64,000 nt of DNA, from NCBI GenBank assembly GCA_021527695.1, contig JAKFAO010000004.1:1758501-1822500 (forward strand), read 5' to 3'. Position 1 is the first letter of the stretch; each line of letters starts with the position of its first letter. The stretch is from Naematelia aurantialba (taxonomy: Eukaryota > Basidiomycota > Tremellomycetes > Tremellales > Naemateliaceae). The notes beneath the pieces are model-generated. The model searched no databases. It was not told the origin of the DNA and was given only the letters and a program-made list of their open reading frames with translations. The translations under genes were made by a program, and so were the position numbers. Shown in pieces: positions 36,172-48,319 of this stretch.

Positions 36172-38859
36172 ATGCGCTCCCCAATTCCCTACATTCTCCT
36201 CATTTTCCTTCTGACTCGCGGTCACATTGCACACGCAAGCGCCGTCACTGACGCCATGACGGGTCTCTGCAGACAGATCGACAGGCTGAACAACTGCCAG
36301 ACCACTATTCCGGTACCGTACGCCGACATTACGTACGGCTGGGTGAATTTCGTCAAGCGCAACAACTGCAAGAGCCGCATCTCATATGGATTCGGTTGGA
36401 CTTGTGTCTTTGGCTTTGACAAGTCCAGAATCTGGCTGCCTACCGGTGCGAAGATCGGCTTCCATCATTACAGCTTGTGTGACCTGGTAACAAAGGCCGT
36501 TCCCAAGTTGCCTCAATTCCTCAGCAGGAGTACAGCATACTGCAAGTGTTTCGTGCCGGTCAGTCAGTTTATCTCGTACCAGAGGCAGGTGCCGACTGCT
36601 GCAGGTGTTGGACACGGTCGCGGATGCGGCGTCTGGCAGCGTTGCAGCATCCAAAGAGGTGACCAGCGCTTCCGCTACCGTGCTCGGAATTTACGCCGAC
36701 TTTAACCAATGTGCGTTAACGGCAGCCTTTGACGTTCAAGACAACAAAGCGAGATTGACCACTGGGTCGGGCTCACTTGTCACGACGGGCGCCGTCAGAA
36801 TTTTCACAGCCGCTGAACTAGGTATGTCGAAAGAGTGAAAGTGCGATGTTCTGATATGTTGCCCAGACTTGTCTCGGTACCTCCAGTTTGCCGGAGCCAT
36901 CGCACCCTGCTTCTTTGGCGGTTGTCAGCCCGAGACCATCCGAGAATTCTTTGAGAAATATCTCACCGACTCTGAGAACCTCATGGTCACCCAGATCCAG
37001 GCAACACTCAAGCCCTGGTCGGACGGGTTTACGACTGTCGAAAGTTACTTCACCTCGTTGGTAAACTCAACAGCAGATATTGGAGATACCATTTCGAGTA
37101 TCCAAACACAAGCAGCTAAATTAATCGACGACTTTTGTCCCGACACGCAGACTTGCCTGAACAACACTTTGACGGACTTCAAGGCCCAAGGCACGTAAGC
37201 AGTTGTCAGCCTGTGCTGATCGTGCAGTGGAGTCGACACTGGACCTGTCCAAGCAGTTTGGAGAGCTCAGCAATGTCGTCTCCGGTACCCTTTCTGACGT
37301 TCGAGACCTGGCGGAGATCGCGAATGCCGCATCAGACGCGTTCGAAGCCATTGGAGATCTCGGTGTCGAGACCATCGTCGAGAAAGTTGTCAGTGGGCAA
37401 TTCAGATCCATTGACGAGCTCGCGGGTGCCCTCAAGGCCGCTCAAAAACTGCCGTCGATTGTGGGAGACCTTCAGAATAAGATTCCCGACGTCAAGAATG
37501 TCCTCTCAGAGGTGACCGCAAAAGGACCGGCGTTTGTGGACTCGATTCAGCACATTTTTGCCACCAACTGGCTGAAAGACTATGAAGGTGACGCTGCGGC
37601 AGCGGACAAGATAAGCGACCAGGTCTTTCAAGTACAAAAGCTGTTCCAGCAGCTCATCCCGTCTGCCACCAATACGTGGGCCAGTATGACTTATCTCGCC
37701 GAAACTTTTGCGTCGGCAGGAACGTCTGACCCCCAAGTCGATTTGGGTGTGGCTTCCTACAGTCGGTGGACCACTGGCTCATTCGACTCGGTGTGCACTA
37801 CCTCAAAGCCATGCAGCTTTGATATCCCGGTACTGAAGACCACCTTGTCCGCAACATGCCCAAATGTATGCTTTCTCGCCTTGGCAGTACTAACAAGCCA
37901 AGTTTTATTTTTGTACCCAACAGTATACTATCCCTTTCCCAAATCACCACATACCTTTCGTCCGGCTCACTGTCGCCGAAGACTCTCCTCTGGCGCGGAT
38001 CGGAAGCGGTATCCAAGGCAGCACGACATCAATCAGTTGGGATGGGTCAAAGCCAACCGCGACCCGCGTTGCCTCATCCAGTTCCCCGTCCACTCCATCC
38101 CCCACGACCGACAGCGCCACCTCAACAGTATCCGAGATGAGCACGACTGAGGGCGGCGGCTCTGTGGAGGATCAGACCTCCAGCGCTTCTCCGGATGCAT
38201 CCAGTTCGACCGAAGTTGCGATCACTTCATCAGAGGAAGAGACCGCCTCTCCCCCCGAGTCTACAACGGACGTTCCCGTGGATTCCGCTCCAACAGCAAG
38301 CCAAGCTGTTCGACGAACCATCACATTCGGGCGTAGATACCATCGACGTGCTGATGACTCGGACTTGGGACCAGCCGCGATCTCCGTGACTTTGCCCGTC
38401 AGCATCCCGTCAGGCTACTACACGAACTCTGCTGAGGCTAAAGCCGCCGCTACCACCTTGCCTACCACCGCGGTCTTTGCCACCACTACCGCCGATGGCC
38501 AAGTCACCACGACAGAACTCACTCAGGAAACATCCGGTGCTCCAACCGCCACCAGTACTGCACCGGATCTTCCAGACGTCTCTAGTTCGGCAGTGACCGA
38601 ACTCAATCTGTTCACAGACATCCAGCCTACAACACTAGAGGAGGCTTTAACGGCATATGACGAGATTGGGACGGTGTCAGTTCATACGGTGGATTCAACT
38701 ATGAGCGTTACCGCTACCGCATCCGTTGCAACGACGCACTCGAGTTCCGACGGGCGAAGGCAGGCAGGTGACCTTGATTCTTACTCTACAATACTGCAAT
38801 GGCCAAGCTTCTACTTGACGGGAGGTTTAGTGCTCATTTTCATGACCCATCTCGGGTAG
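36172..38859 (+). CDS. Large secreted Ser/Thr-rich protein, probable GPI anchor
   Basis: Five exons (36172-36558, 36605-36821, 36867-37190, 37228-37865, 37924-38859) give 833 residues. Residues 1-22 form a signal peptide. The next 500 residues are helical with scattered Cys pairs (GLCRQ, NNCQT, NNCKS, PCFFGGCQ, DFCPDTQTC, PCSFD). From about residue 540 the chain is Ser/Thr-rich, as in O-mannosylated wall stalks. The C-terminus is hydrophobic (FYLTGGLVLIFMTHLG) after a small polar stretch, typical of a GPI signal. The third intron appears to start with GC (CAAG|GCACGT) because GT alternatives break the frame. I recognise no catalytic domain. It may be a cell-wall or adhesin-like protein. Confidence 0.75.
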
Positions 38860-39243
38860 GACGGCGCAAGTGTTGTAGGCATAGTAATGCACAATTGGGC
38901 TATTGCAAAAGCTCATCAAAGGCCTGTGGCGGAGCGGGCGTCGAGGTTGAACCACAGACCACCATCCAGCCAGTATCCTCTCCGTCGTCCTGATGATACC
39001 AGCTTTCGCCATCTCCAACGGGCTTCACCGCGAGCCATCCGCTGACCAGTCAAACTGCTACATGTTACGGAAGGACCACCATGACCATTCATGCAGCCCC
39101 AATGTCGGCCAAAAACTACACGGGTCAGCTTTAGACGTATACCGATGAGTCACTACGTACCGCTTCCATATCAAATTCAACGAGCGTATTCACTGGTTCT
39201 ACCGGTCCGAGGTCATTGGGCTACAGCTCAGCACTCCATACCA
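38860..39243. other. Convergent intergenic region
   Basis: The 3' regions of two convergent genes. No supported gene. Confidence 0.45.
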
Positions 39244-41460
39244 TTAACGGGAACATACGGAGGAGTTCTCGTATCCAAAAATGGGATAGGCAAAGTCATC
39301 GATCGTTGTCGGACCTTCCCCCCGTCGGGACCTGCGGAATGTCTTTCTGGCCCCTATCAAGTCTAGGTCTTCCGTATCCGTTTCCCCCGACGAAGACGAA
39401 ATGGAACCGGCGTCAACAGCTCTGAGGGCATGATTTCGCAGCTTGTCCATTGTGTCCTGCGTTATCGGTGTCAGCTGGATTCCAAGCTCTGGAAGAGTCA
39501 CTCACCAGCTCTTCACGTTTCGTTATGCGGAACAACTCGACGCCGGCGTCTAGTTCAGATAATATGGCCCTCGCCAAGGACGACCTCGGCGCTCTGATGG
39601 CAGCAGCCGCCAAGCAGACACAGGCAGAGAAAAGGTGAAAGAAGAAGTGCCAGCGTCGATGGATCAGGGGACCATGCAGGGCCAACATGTTTCTCACAAG
39701 TCCCACGATACCCCGAGATGCCTCGAGACAGTCGAGATACGACTGTTTCTGAGGGCTGTGGAGGGGTTCTATGGGATATTCCTTCAAGGCCGCCACAAAC
39801 CAGCCTCGGTGAAGGATCAATCGGGCCTCATTGATAAACAATAGCATCATGTTGCGCTGTAACGCCATTTTCTGCCTTGACGGTTCTGTGAGGTCCATCG
39901 GCGAAGGCGCTATCTCTGGTGATAGGTGAGAAGAGAGATCAAGTTGAAAGTTGCGCAATTCCCGTTCTATCTCGGTCACTTCCGAATAAGTCGAAGGGCG
40001 GATTCGTATCTGCCGGTCATTGATGCGAGACCATATCCTCGTCAATTCGTATGTTTTGCGGTGGAACATCTCGGCCTCTGGAAACGCACAGTCGATTGCG
40101 TGGTCAGCAATACACTGCCCCCGCCCTAAGCCTATGCTTTGCAGTACGTCATAGCCGTGTATTTCCCAGAATATCCTTCTCCGTTCGTTCACTTCATCTT
40201 TTGCCAGGCCCCATGCTGACCCATCTCTATGCAGCCCTAGGGCCTCTGCTACGCCCATGCCCAGACGGAGAAGGGGCCACACAGTGTCTCCACCGGACGT
40301 GTCCCTATCTCCATTCATCAAAAAAGTGGCGTATAACACCAGACACTGGACGTAGGGTAACGAGTGCGAATGATCGAGGGCGAGGCAAGCACGCGCAGCG
40401 GAGATAAATCGTTTCGATGACTGGCAGTGAGGCGGTTGTGTGAGGTCCATAAGTGCTCCCAGTGCAAAGACGAGGAAGACTACGGCAAGACGTTGGGCGT
40501 CAGGAGGAGTTTCCGGATCGTTGTAGACATGATTGAAGAAGATAGAGTCCCACGAGCTCTCTTGCACAATGTCCATGAACCACCCGCATGTCTACCAGCA
40601 TCAGTCACCAATCTGCCTTGTCGTTGCACTTGCCTTACCTGAAAATATAAAGCTGCCAACTCTCGACCGGTGCGGGCGGGCGGCAGATGGCGAGCCATGA
40701 TCTCGGCAAGCTCGAGAGGTGCATCGCGAGGCTGGAAGGGCGGGAAAAACTCGGTGAAATCAAGATCTTCGACAGATGGAGACCTTGACGGCGTAGTATT
40801 GGGACGTTTCTGGTTACATGAGCACCTTTCCGGTTGTGGACCACCATTGAACTTGCCGAGAGGTAAACGCTACTTGCAGCTCCATAGTACCTGGACACTT
40901 TGGAATTATCGGACAGAGTCAAATGACCATAGCTGCTTGGATTGTCTACCGCATCTGGCTGGGCAAGTGGGAGAGGCGATGATGACGCGTTTTCGTGGTT
41001 GCGTATCTCGACGTGGTTGACATATAGGGCCGTTTGGAGGAGAGGATGACTCGGAGAAGTGGCCTGCTGGAGCGCTTCTTCGAGAGCCGCTATTCTGTCG
41101 TGAAGGTCCTGAGTAGTTTAGACTCTGCTTGGACAACCGCAATATGACTCACCTCTGTACTTGCGAGAATCTTGCTACACCTCACTCAGCACGGTTTACA
41201 ACGTACTCGGGGCACTTACACTCGACGCGAGCCATTGGCGAGTTCACCATTGGGACAGATACTGTACATTGCCGTTAGTGTCTGGCAAATCACAGCGCTC
41301 GCGTACCTGGACAAGCCTCGCTTGGCACAATGCTTGCATGGAAACACTAACTCGCACTGCCTCTTCAGACGCCTGCATTCGGCACCTGGTCGTCCGGTGA
41401 GTGGACGCCCCTACAATGGTACACTGGGAACTCACAGGGCCGAACTTTCAGTCCTCGCAT
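39244..41460 (-). CDS. Zn2Cys6 transcription factor (cluster regulator 1)
   Basis: Exons 41460-41436, 41385-41307, 41261-41220, 41174-41153, then 41108 to about 40642, about 40590 to 39520, and about 39460-39244. The zinc cluster reads CAECRRLKRQC...CKHCAKRGL...C; its first Cys codon is split by intron 1. A short coiled coil (LHDRIAALEEALQQ) follows, for dimerisation. The middle has the fungal-specific factor domain (PF04082), with RRRIFWEIHGYDVLQSIGLGRG as its best block. The fifth exon needs a frame change near 40870 to reach GKFNGGPQPE; see findings. It should bind CGG half-sites in the nucleus. Its place at the edge of a run of catabolic genes suggests a pathway-specific activator. Confidence 0.82.
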
Positions 41461-42084
41461 GGCTACCTGGATGAGGTTTCCACCCGTGCTGATGAGGTTT
41501 CCACCTTTGCTGTTGAGTTTAAGACCTTGAAGGGTCTGCTACGTGCATGCCAGCGCTGCCTTGAAGCTCAGAACGATACGCTGGTGTCGAGCTGCCCATG
41601 GAGAGCGATGATCGATAACAAAGAGAGTCTGGCATCGGGTTTCGGGTTTAACCGCCTGGATAGTATTGCCACATCAGGCAGATCTGCCACGTGTTTCACA
41701 CGCTTTATCCACGTGGGGACTTTCAGCGTGGTAGAGTAGTTGTGGCTAACCTCTGTAGTGACAAGGAGGGAGTTCTATGAACCTCTCATCCATATAGAGA
41801 ACGCGGCCACTTGATATTCCACTCACCTGACTAGACAAGTTTCTTCAACAAATATCCCGTTTGTGGTTCAAAGGCTTACAGGGCTTCTCTGAAGGCGTAC
41901 AAGCATGTATTGTCGTATCCTCTTGCCACACCAAATCTTTGCATCTCAAAACAACTCGTTCAACGTTCTAAGGATCCGAACTATCACACTATACTCCAAA
42001 AGCCCAGCCTTTTGATCGTCCTACCGACAGGAGTATCTAAACACTGGGCACCCGATTTGAAGATGTCACTATCCTAGTCGCAAT
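41461..42084. other. Upstream region of regulator 1 with 15-bp direct repeat
   Basis: GATGAGGTTTCCACC occurs at 41470-41484 and 41491-41505, just 10 and 31 bases upstream of the regulator's start codon. The rest of the stretch has no supported gene. It also holds the 3' flank of the transporter at 42085. Confidence 0.5.
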
Positions 42085-44308
42085 CTAAACACTAGGGACC
42101 GCGGTGACCACGACGGTACTGGGCCCACTTTTGGGGATATCAATATCAGATTTACTGTTCACGTCGTCGATAGCGACTGCAGGCTGAGCTTCAGCATATT
42201 CGGTGACTTCCTGTGCAATCCGGTAATTCCGAGGCCTGAATTGCAGGTCAGTGTATGTCGTGTCCCCTTTCTTTGCCGACACATACCTGACGACCTTGAT
42301 ATCGTAGATGCGCATCGAGCAGATGACAAGCCCACATGAAACCCAAAGTGCCACACTGACGGGCCAGCCGTATTTGTAATGCGGGGCTTGACTTGTTGGC
42401 CAGATGAGGACGTTTGACCATGCGTCTATTGTAGCATCAGCACCAAATTACTGATGATACAGGTTGTCACATACTGATCGCATAATACATACTGATACCT
42501 GTAAACCATGATCAGCACTGTAGGGCGACAAAAGAAGCCATCACCACATACAGCAGCCGATGATCAGAGCGCGTTGTTCCGCATCACGGGGAAGCATATC
42601 ACTCAACCACGACCAGAGGAGCGGCCCGCTAGCGTTCGTGATATAGAGGATAAAATCTGCAGGTCCGTGTGCGTCAGCTCGCCTGTGGGCGTCTCGCATG
42701 TCGTTGGGCTTACAACTAAAGTACTTGGCGGACTTGGGCACGTTCCAGATGGACATGATGATCGTTGGAGGTAATCCAATTGTGCATTGCGTTAATAGTA
42801 AACTCCACCGTGTCTTTATGATGTCAGACGTAAGGGCAAAGAACCAGACAGCGGAGACTGCGCGCGTCAATCTTTCGCATTCGCGCAGTGCTCTCCAGCA
42901 AAACTCACTCTGCATAGCGTACCCGCCCAGAGGAATGGCGTTGAGTGCGGTAACACCCCACTCGGCAGTGCCATCCGCGTTCTTGAGAGTTTTGAGCCAG
43001 AGCTGGAAATCTGGGGCGGTTCGTTGGCGACCGAACTTTCTAGACCTGCCCTTCACTCACAACTGGTACCGGAAGTAGCAATCAACATTCCCGTGTAGAT
43101 CCAGATAAACATATACAGCATCGGGTTCTTGATTGCTCTCTTGGCAGTAGCGATACTGATAGGGTTGGGCGACTCTCGAGTGAAACGTTGAAGTCGAAGA
43201 TCGGCAATCTCCTTATCCTTAGACTTGAACCACATAGCCCACGAGCTGAAGAACGCTCGTCAGCATACCTCCTTTACAGCGAAAAAGACTCACTTAGGCT
43301 TCTTCGGGAAGTCTGGCAGCATGAATGGACCGCAGAGAGCAATGATCACAGTCATGATGGCTACACGAGTGCCGAGCTCAGTTTAGGCGCGCTTCCGACT
43401 GTCACCTACCGTTGACGACGAAAGTCCACTGCCAGCCCGCTAACCCGTGCTTTCCCTCCAGACTCGTGTGGATGGCGGTCTGCAAGGCTCCACTGAGCAT
43501 TCCGCCTGTGTCCGAAAGTCAGTGATCGTCAACTCGAACTAGTTTTGGGGGAATACTGACCGAGAGCCTGACAAGAATGATAGAATCCGATTCGTTTAGC
43601 CATCTCAAGCGGTGTATACCACGTCACTGGATAGAATAATGAGCTTCGCTCAACAACGCGTTTTAAGACTGGTCCCTACTGAGAAGTGTTACAGTTCCTG
43701 GGTAAGCCGAGCTCTCCGCTACACCAATAAACGCTCTCAAAACGTAGATCTGCTTGGCGTTCTTGCAAAACGCGATTCCCAGCGTCAAACACCCCCAGCA
43801 AAACTCGAGGCACGACAGCCAAATGGCGGGCCGGACACGGGTGATCATAATCTGGGATGGTATCAAGAACAGGCAGTCTGAAAATCAGCTGATCAGTCGT
43901 TCATAAACAGAACAGCACGTACAACCGACATTGAAGTACGTCCTGTTGAATAGAGTGCATAAGAAGTCACTTCGTTCCACACGACAAAACACTCACGTGA
44001 AGTAGTTCAGCTCATTTCCATTGAGATTCAGATCGTCGCTCATTCCAGATACGTAAGCCGTGGTTATGTTGGTCTGATCGAGATACTTGATGACTTGTCT
44101 ATGCCTTGTGTCAGACACTCGGTCGCTAAGGGATACCTGTCGCTCACGAGATGCAGCCGAAAGTCAACAGGAAGACGTCGAGCTTGAACAGAAACCACCT
44201 CTCCTGTTTGGACTTCTTGAAGGGGGGAGCAACTTGAGGGTCAACACCCCTTCTAGCAAGCTCTTCGGGGTCATAGTCGCTGAGGGCTTTTGAACCCTTC
44301 CAAAGCAT
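42085..44308 (-). CDS. MFS anion transporter, Dal5/allantoate permease family
   Basis: About fourteen exons join in phase from the ATG at 44308 ([23 protein letters not shown]) to the stop at 42085. Family features are [28 protein letters not shown] (the D-x-N motif of helix 1 in the anion:cation symporter family), [30 protein letters not shown] and [12 protein letters not shown]. The Dal5 group carries organic anions such as allantoate, nicotinate, pantothenate and sugar acids across the plasma membrane. One exon is only 17 nt (43942-43926) and another about 25 nt. It shares a divergent promoter with the FAD oxidoreductase. Clustering suggests uptake of a carboxylated substrate. Confidence 0.85.
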
Positions 44309-44880
44309 GGCGTGACGATCGATGTTCCGAAAGTGGGCTGTGCGAATGACGAGCCGAGCCTTCTGTATAGCGATGGGCTTTGGCAGTTTGCAAGACGCGT
44401 TATATCAGCCGGGAGGCGATCATTTTGCGTATATATCACTCTGAGGGAGCGCAGCTTGGGCTTATCGTCGAAGAGAGACGCGGCGCATAAACGTTTTCCG
44501 TGTTGACGGCGATAACAGGTTTAATCAAACGAACCTTTACCCTCAAGCCTATCGTTTCCCTGAGGTGACGCCGTCCCCGAATGGGCTGCTGGTGCTAGCG
44601 AGAGACTGCGGGAGCGGAAGTTTGTCCCGTGGAGGCGTATCGCTGTCGAGGAACAGTGCCAAGGTCAAAAGACAAACTCCGCCATCGCGGCAAGACGAGA
44701 TAATCTGGACCAAGAAGGGTCCGCGATACGCTTTCACGGCTGACTATCACTGTACACTGCTACTATATACAGATATGCTCGAGCCAGCATGCAGGGCCTG
44801 TAGGCCAACTTGAAGCATACCAGTCGTATCAGCAGCTTGCCCCCAGTCCACATCCCGCTGTTACCGTTCTTCACTTGATC
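44309..44880. other. Divergent promoter between transporter and oxidoreductase
   Basis: About 570 bases shared by two divergent cluster genes. Short frames on both strands have no domain. Likely regulator sites were not resolved by eye. Confidence 0.45.
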
Positions 44881-46635
44881 ATGCCGATTGCTACACCCAA
44901 GATATCTCCTTGGGGCAAAGACGTCTTTCCACCGACCTGGGCTTTATCAGCGTGGCAACGAAGTACCCGAGAGGACCCCTTGGTCAATTACGGCCGGGAC
45001 GAAGCCCTACCGGAAAGTGCTGATGTTGTGATCATTGGTTCGGGACTGTCTGGTGAGCTCCGGCTATATAACACCATGCCTAGGCTGATGCCTCGCCTCC
45101 CGATAACAGGTGCATCGGTCGGCTACAATCTGCTGTCTGCCCCCAACCGCCCGGCTTCCATTGTCTGCCTCGAAGCAAGGGAATGCACCTCTGGCGCTTC
45201 AGGCAGGAATGCCGGCCACTGTCGAGCCGACACATTTAGGGGCTTCAAGGAGTATGCGGACTTGCATGGTGAGGAGCAGTCAAAAATGATTCTGGCATCA
45301 GAGTCTATCACCTGGAGGAGGTAAGCTGTGACGGTCAGAAGGAGTAGAAAGTGACGCTGATATGGCACCCTCAGGATGGACGCCTTCATAAAGAAATATG
45401 CGATCGACTGTGAATGGACACCTCGATTTACCGTGGACGTCGCTGTGGGGCAACCCTTCAAGGACTACGTTGAAGAGTCCATCGCACAGGCCAAGGTCGC
45501 CGATGCGATAAAGGAGGAGTGGACGTATATGGATCCAGAAACTACTCGACAGGTTTGCCGCATTGGAGTGACGCTCTGACGCCAGTAGCGTACTACCTTG
45601 CCCTCAACCTTGGGGTCATACGGCTGGCAAGCTGCGACTCTCAATCCTGCCAAGCTCACCTATGGTGTACACCGAGTCAACTTGACTCTTGGAGGTTATC
45701 AACTGTTCACCCATGCACCTGTAACTGCGGTGGACGAAGCCCCTGATGGAGGGTGGCTCGTGCAGACTCCTCGAGGCACCGTGCGAGCAACCAAGGTCGT
45801 GTTCGCCACCAACGGGTACACGAAACTCATTATACCGGAGTTGGCGGGCTTGATCACGCCCTTGTCCAGTATGTGGTTTATCCGGATATAACGTCGTCTG
45901 ACTCTCCACAGTCCAGGCTCTCCAGGTAGGAACTCATGAGCCCAGACTCGAGCCAAGTATGTCGTTACGATACGGCGACCGACGCTACTCCATGTATGTG
46001 TATTTAACAATTTGATTTCAGCGCTGACTCCTCTTGTCTAGAGCTCAGCGTCCCAATGGCAAGGTTGTCCTATCCAACACGATGACTTGGTATGTTGCAA
46101 CTATGGCCGTCCATGTATGTCAATGACCGCAACAGGGCTGGACAAACGCAAGCCGAGTGGGATAGCCTTTACGAGAACATGGATGACTCTACGCCTAACG
46201 ATGCTTCCACCAAAGACACAATGGATGAATGGTTGAAACATGTGCCCGGGGCCGATCCTAATGGATTTGAATTCGCTTGGCGGGGCATTCTCGGCATGGT
46301 GAGTCATTGGACTGCTATGGATCGCAGTGCTGACAGAGGCGGGATAGACACCCGACAGAGCTCCCTGGGTTGGATCAATACCTGGGAAGGAAGGACAATA
46401 CATCATCGCGGGAATGAATGGACACGGCATGGTGAGTGGCGTAGGCTTACTGCTGCAATCGCTAAAGTTACACTGCCAGGCTCGAATTTTCCACTGTGCG
46501 CCATGTGTGGCATCACTTGTGCTGGGCGGAGAGTGGGACGACACCCTTCCAAAAGCCTTCCAGTGTAACCAAGAGCGGCTAGACAGCGTCCGGCAGAAGG
46601 TCAAGGAAGGACTACTGGGTTACCAGAAGCCGTAA
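44881..46635 (+). CDS. FAD-dependent oxidoreductase (DAO family)
   Basis: Nine exons in phase. VVIIGSGLSGASVGYNLL is the dinucleotide-binding Rossmann motif, with the ribose-binding Glu in CLEAREC, followed by the GRNAGHC block of fungal DAO proteins. VVFATNGYTKLIIPEL and the late GILGMTPDRAPWVGSIPG and IAGMNGHGMARIF blocks close the FAD site. Members oxidise amines, amino acids or related C-N and C-O bonds and pass electrons to oxygen; the exact substrate is unknown. The third intron is only 36 nt (45553-45588) yet gives the sole in-frame junction. It sits inside the catabolic cluster and is divergent from the Dal5-type transporter. Confidence 0.83.
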
Positions 46636-47065
46636 TGACGCCCAACTACGTTGTGTAGCGGGAATCGGTTATGGATTTCCTAGGGTAGGGTACCCAGAGA
46701 AAGTTTGGTCAGATCTTTGTCTGCACGATCCATTAGGCGTTCTCTAACAATGACGAATATGTGTTAAGACCTGGGAGTAGCATCTCATCTACTCTCACTA
46801 CTGTGTCACACTCTTGCGCAACAGGAATACACTCTGCTGCCAAACACTGCTCTTTGCTTCTGTCCGCTTAATCCTGCCACAAAGAACCAAGTGAGGACTT
46901 CTTCAAGAGCTAGCCTCAAACGATCATGCCAGTAGGAGTAGGACCATGGAGTGGCTATCGAGCTCTGCAAATCAAGTGCAAGTCCATTATCATATGATGC
47001 TCGACAGTCGTCGATAGTCGTCGATAGCCGGCAAAATGTATGTTCATGCAAAGTTGATTGCTATC
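46636..47065. other. Convergent intergenic region
   Basis: Downstream of two convergent genes. A small repeat AGTCGTCGAT occurs twice near 47005-47025. No gene is supported. Confidence 0.45.
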
Positions 47066-48319
47066 TTAAGCCTTGCCAGCTGAACCGAGCAGATTCATGA
47101 ACCTATCGCACACTCTGGCGAATTGCTCAATTGCAGCTTCCGATGCCTCTGGAAACGGTGTACCGTCTAGCAGCTTCGTCCCGAGCGTCTCCACGTAAGG
47201 GTCCCTCGCCCACGAATTGATGTTAAACTGCGTCGAGTAACAAGATTTAGCACTATGTCGGACATATCGCACCAGTAATACTGGCATATATGGCTGGGCT
47301 CACTTTGCTTACTCCGATGCGCACAAGGTCAACCCATATTTCGTCGGGTAGCTCATCAGTACCGTGAGCACATAGATGAGGTATTCTTCCTTGAAATCGT
47401 CTTTGTAGGTCTTTCAAGCTGAGGTCTCGTGAGCGGACGTCATGAAACTTCAAAGTAGGGGCTTGACGGACATATCGAAGTCATATTTTGGACCACCAAT
47501 GAATTTGTAGCTGCCGTGCAGGTTCTATAGCAATGAGCGGACACAGTGAGGAGCTCATATGTATCGCTGCCTGTGAGCTTGGTACTCACTCCGTATGATG
47601 GTGCGAGGATGTGGGCGCCGGTGCTGCAGCGAAATTCATTTCGAGTTCCCTAGCTCAGATGTCCTTGCACTCACGCTTTCATAAATTCTTCGGCCTTGGA
47701 CGGATTGGTCAACATCGCACCGGTGATCTGCCTTAAACCAGCCTCGCCTCCCTCAAGCCGCCCCAATTCAACTTCGGTCGCAACACCCTAGTGTAGGGGC
47801 CAAAGTATCAGTGTTGATGAAACCAAAGATCGTGTCCAACGTCAAGAGCCATACTCTCGATCTTCACTCACCACAGCGACACATCGCTTGATGTAGGGTA
47901 CGGCAATCGCAATATTCTCTTCTTCCGAGTCGGCGTGGCTCGCGTCGATCATAATGCTATCAAACTTGATTCCTTGCTCAGCAAGTCCGATGGAGAGCTC
48001 GAGGTGTTCTGGATCAGTAGCATGATCCAGATGAACCGAAATTGGCACGGAGGCTGAATGGGCGCTGTACGGACATGAGCAAACGACCATTTGAAGGTTG
48101 ATGTATGCACATGGTGAGACAATATTGTAAGAAGGCCCCTTTTCCAGCAGCAAGAGTCACCGGGAAGAGCTGCAATATAGCGGGCGACTGGCTCCGCTCT
48201 GCTGCCCGAACGAGTCCCGCTGCCATACTGGCATCGTAGCATGTTTGGGCGACGATACCATATCCCCCAGCTTCGGCTTTGCCGAGGATGTCAAGCGTGA
48301 GGTTGTTCTCCAGAGTCAT
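47066..48319 (-). CDS. Class II ketose-bisphosphate aldolase family protein
   Basis: Seven exons in phase. The N-terminus with GGYGIVAQTCYDASMA and ILQLFPVTLA matches the class II aldolase barrel. SVHLDHATD holds the first zinc His and the catalytic Asp, MIDASHAD the substrate region, EVELGRLEG a conserved Glu, GNLHGSYK the second zinc His, and LCAHGTDELPD the third. KFNINSW is the phosphate-side block. In fructose-bisphosphate, tagatose-bisphosphate and related aldolases the third His is followed by GGSG, which grips the substrate phosphate; here it is GTDELPD, so the substrate may differ or be unphosphorylated. It presumably cleaves a ketose or keto-acid to a triose. It is divergent from the second Dal5-type transporter. 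Confidence 0.85.
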
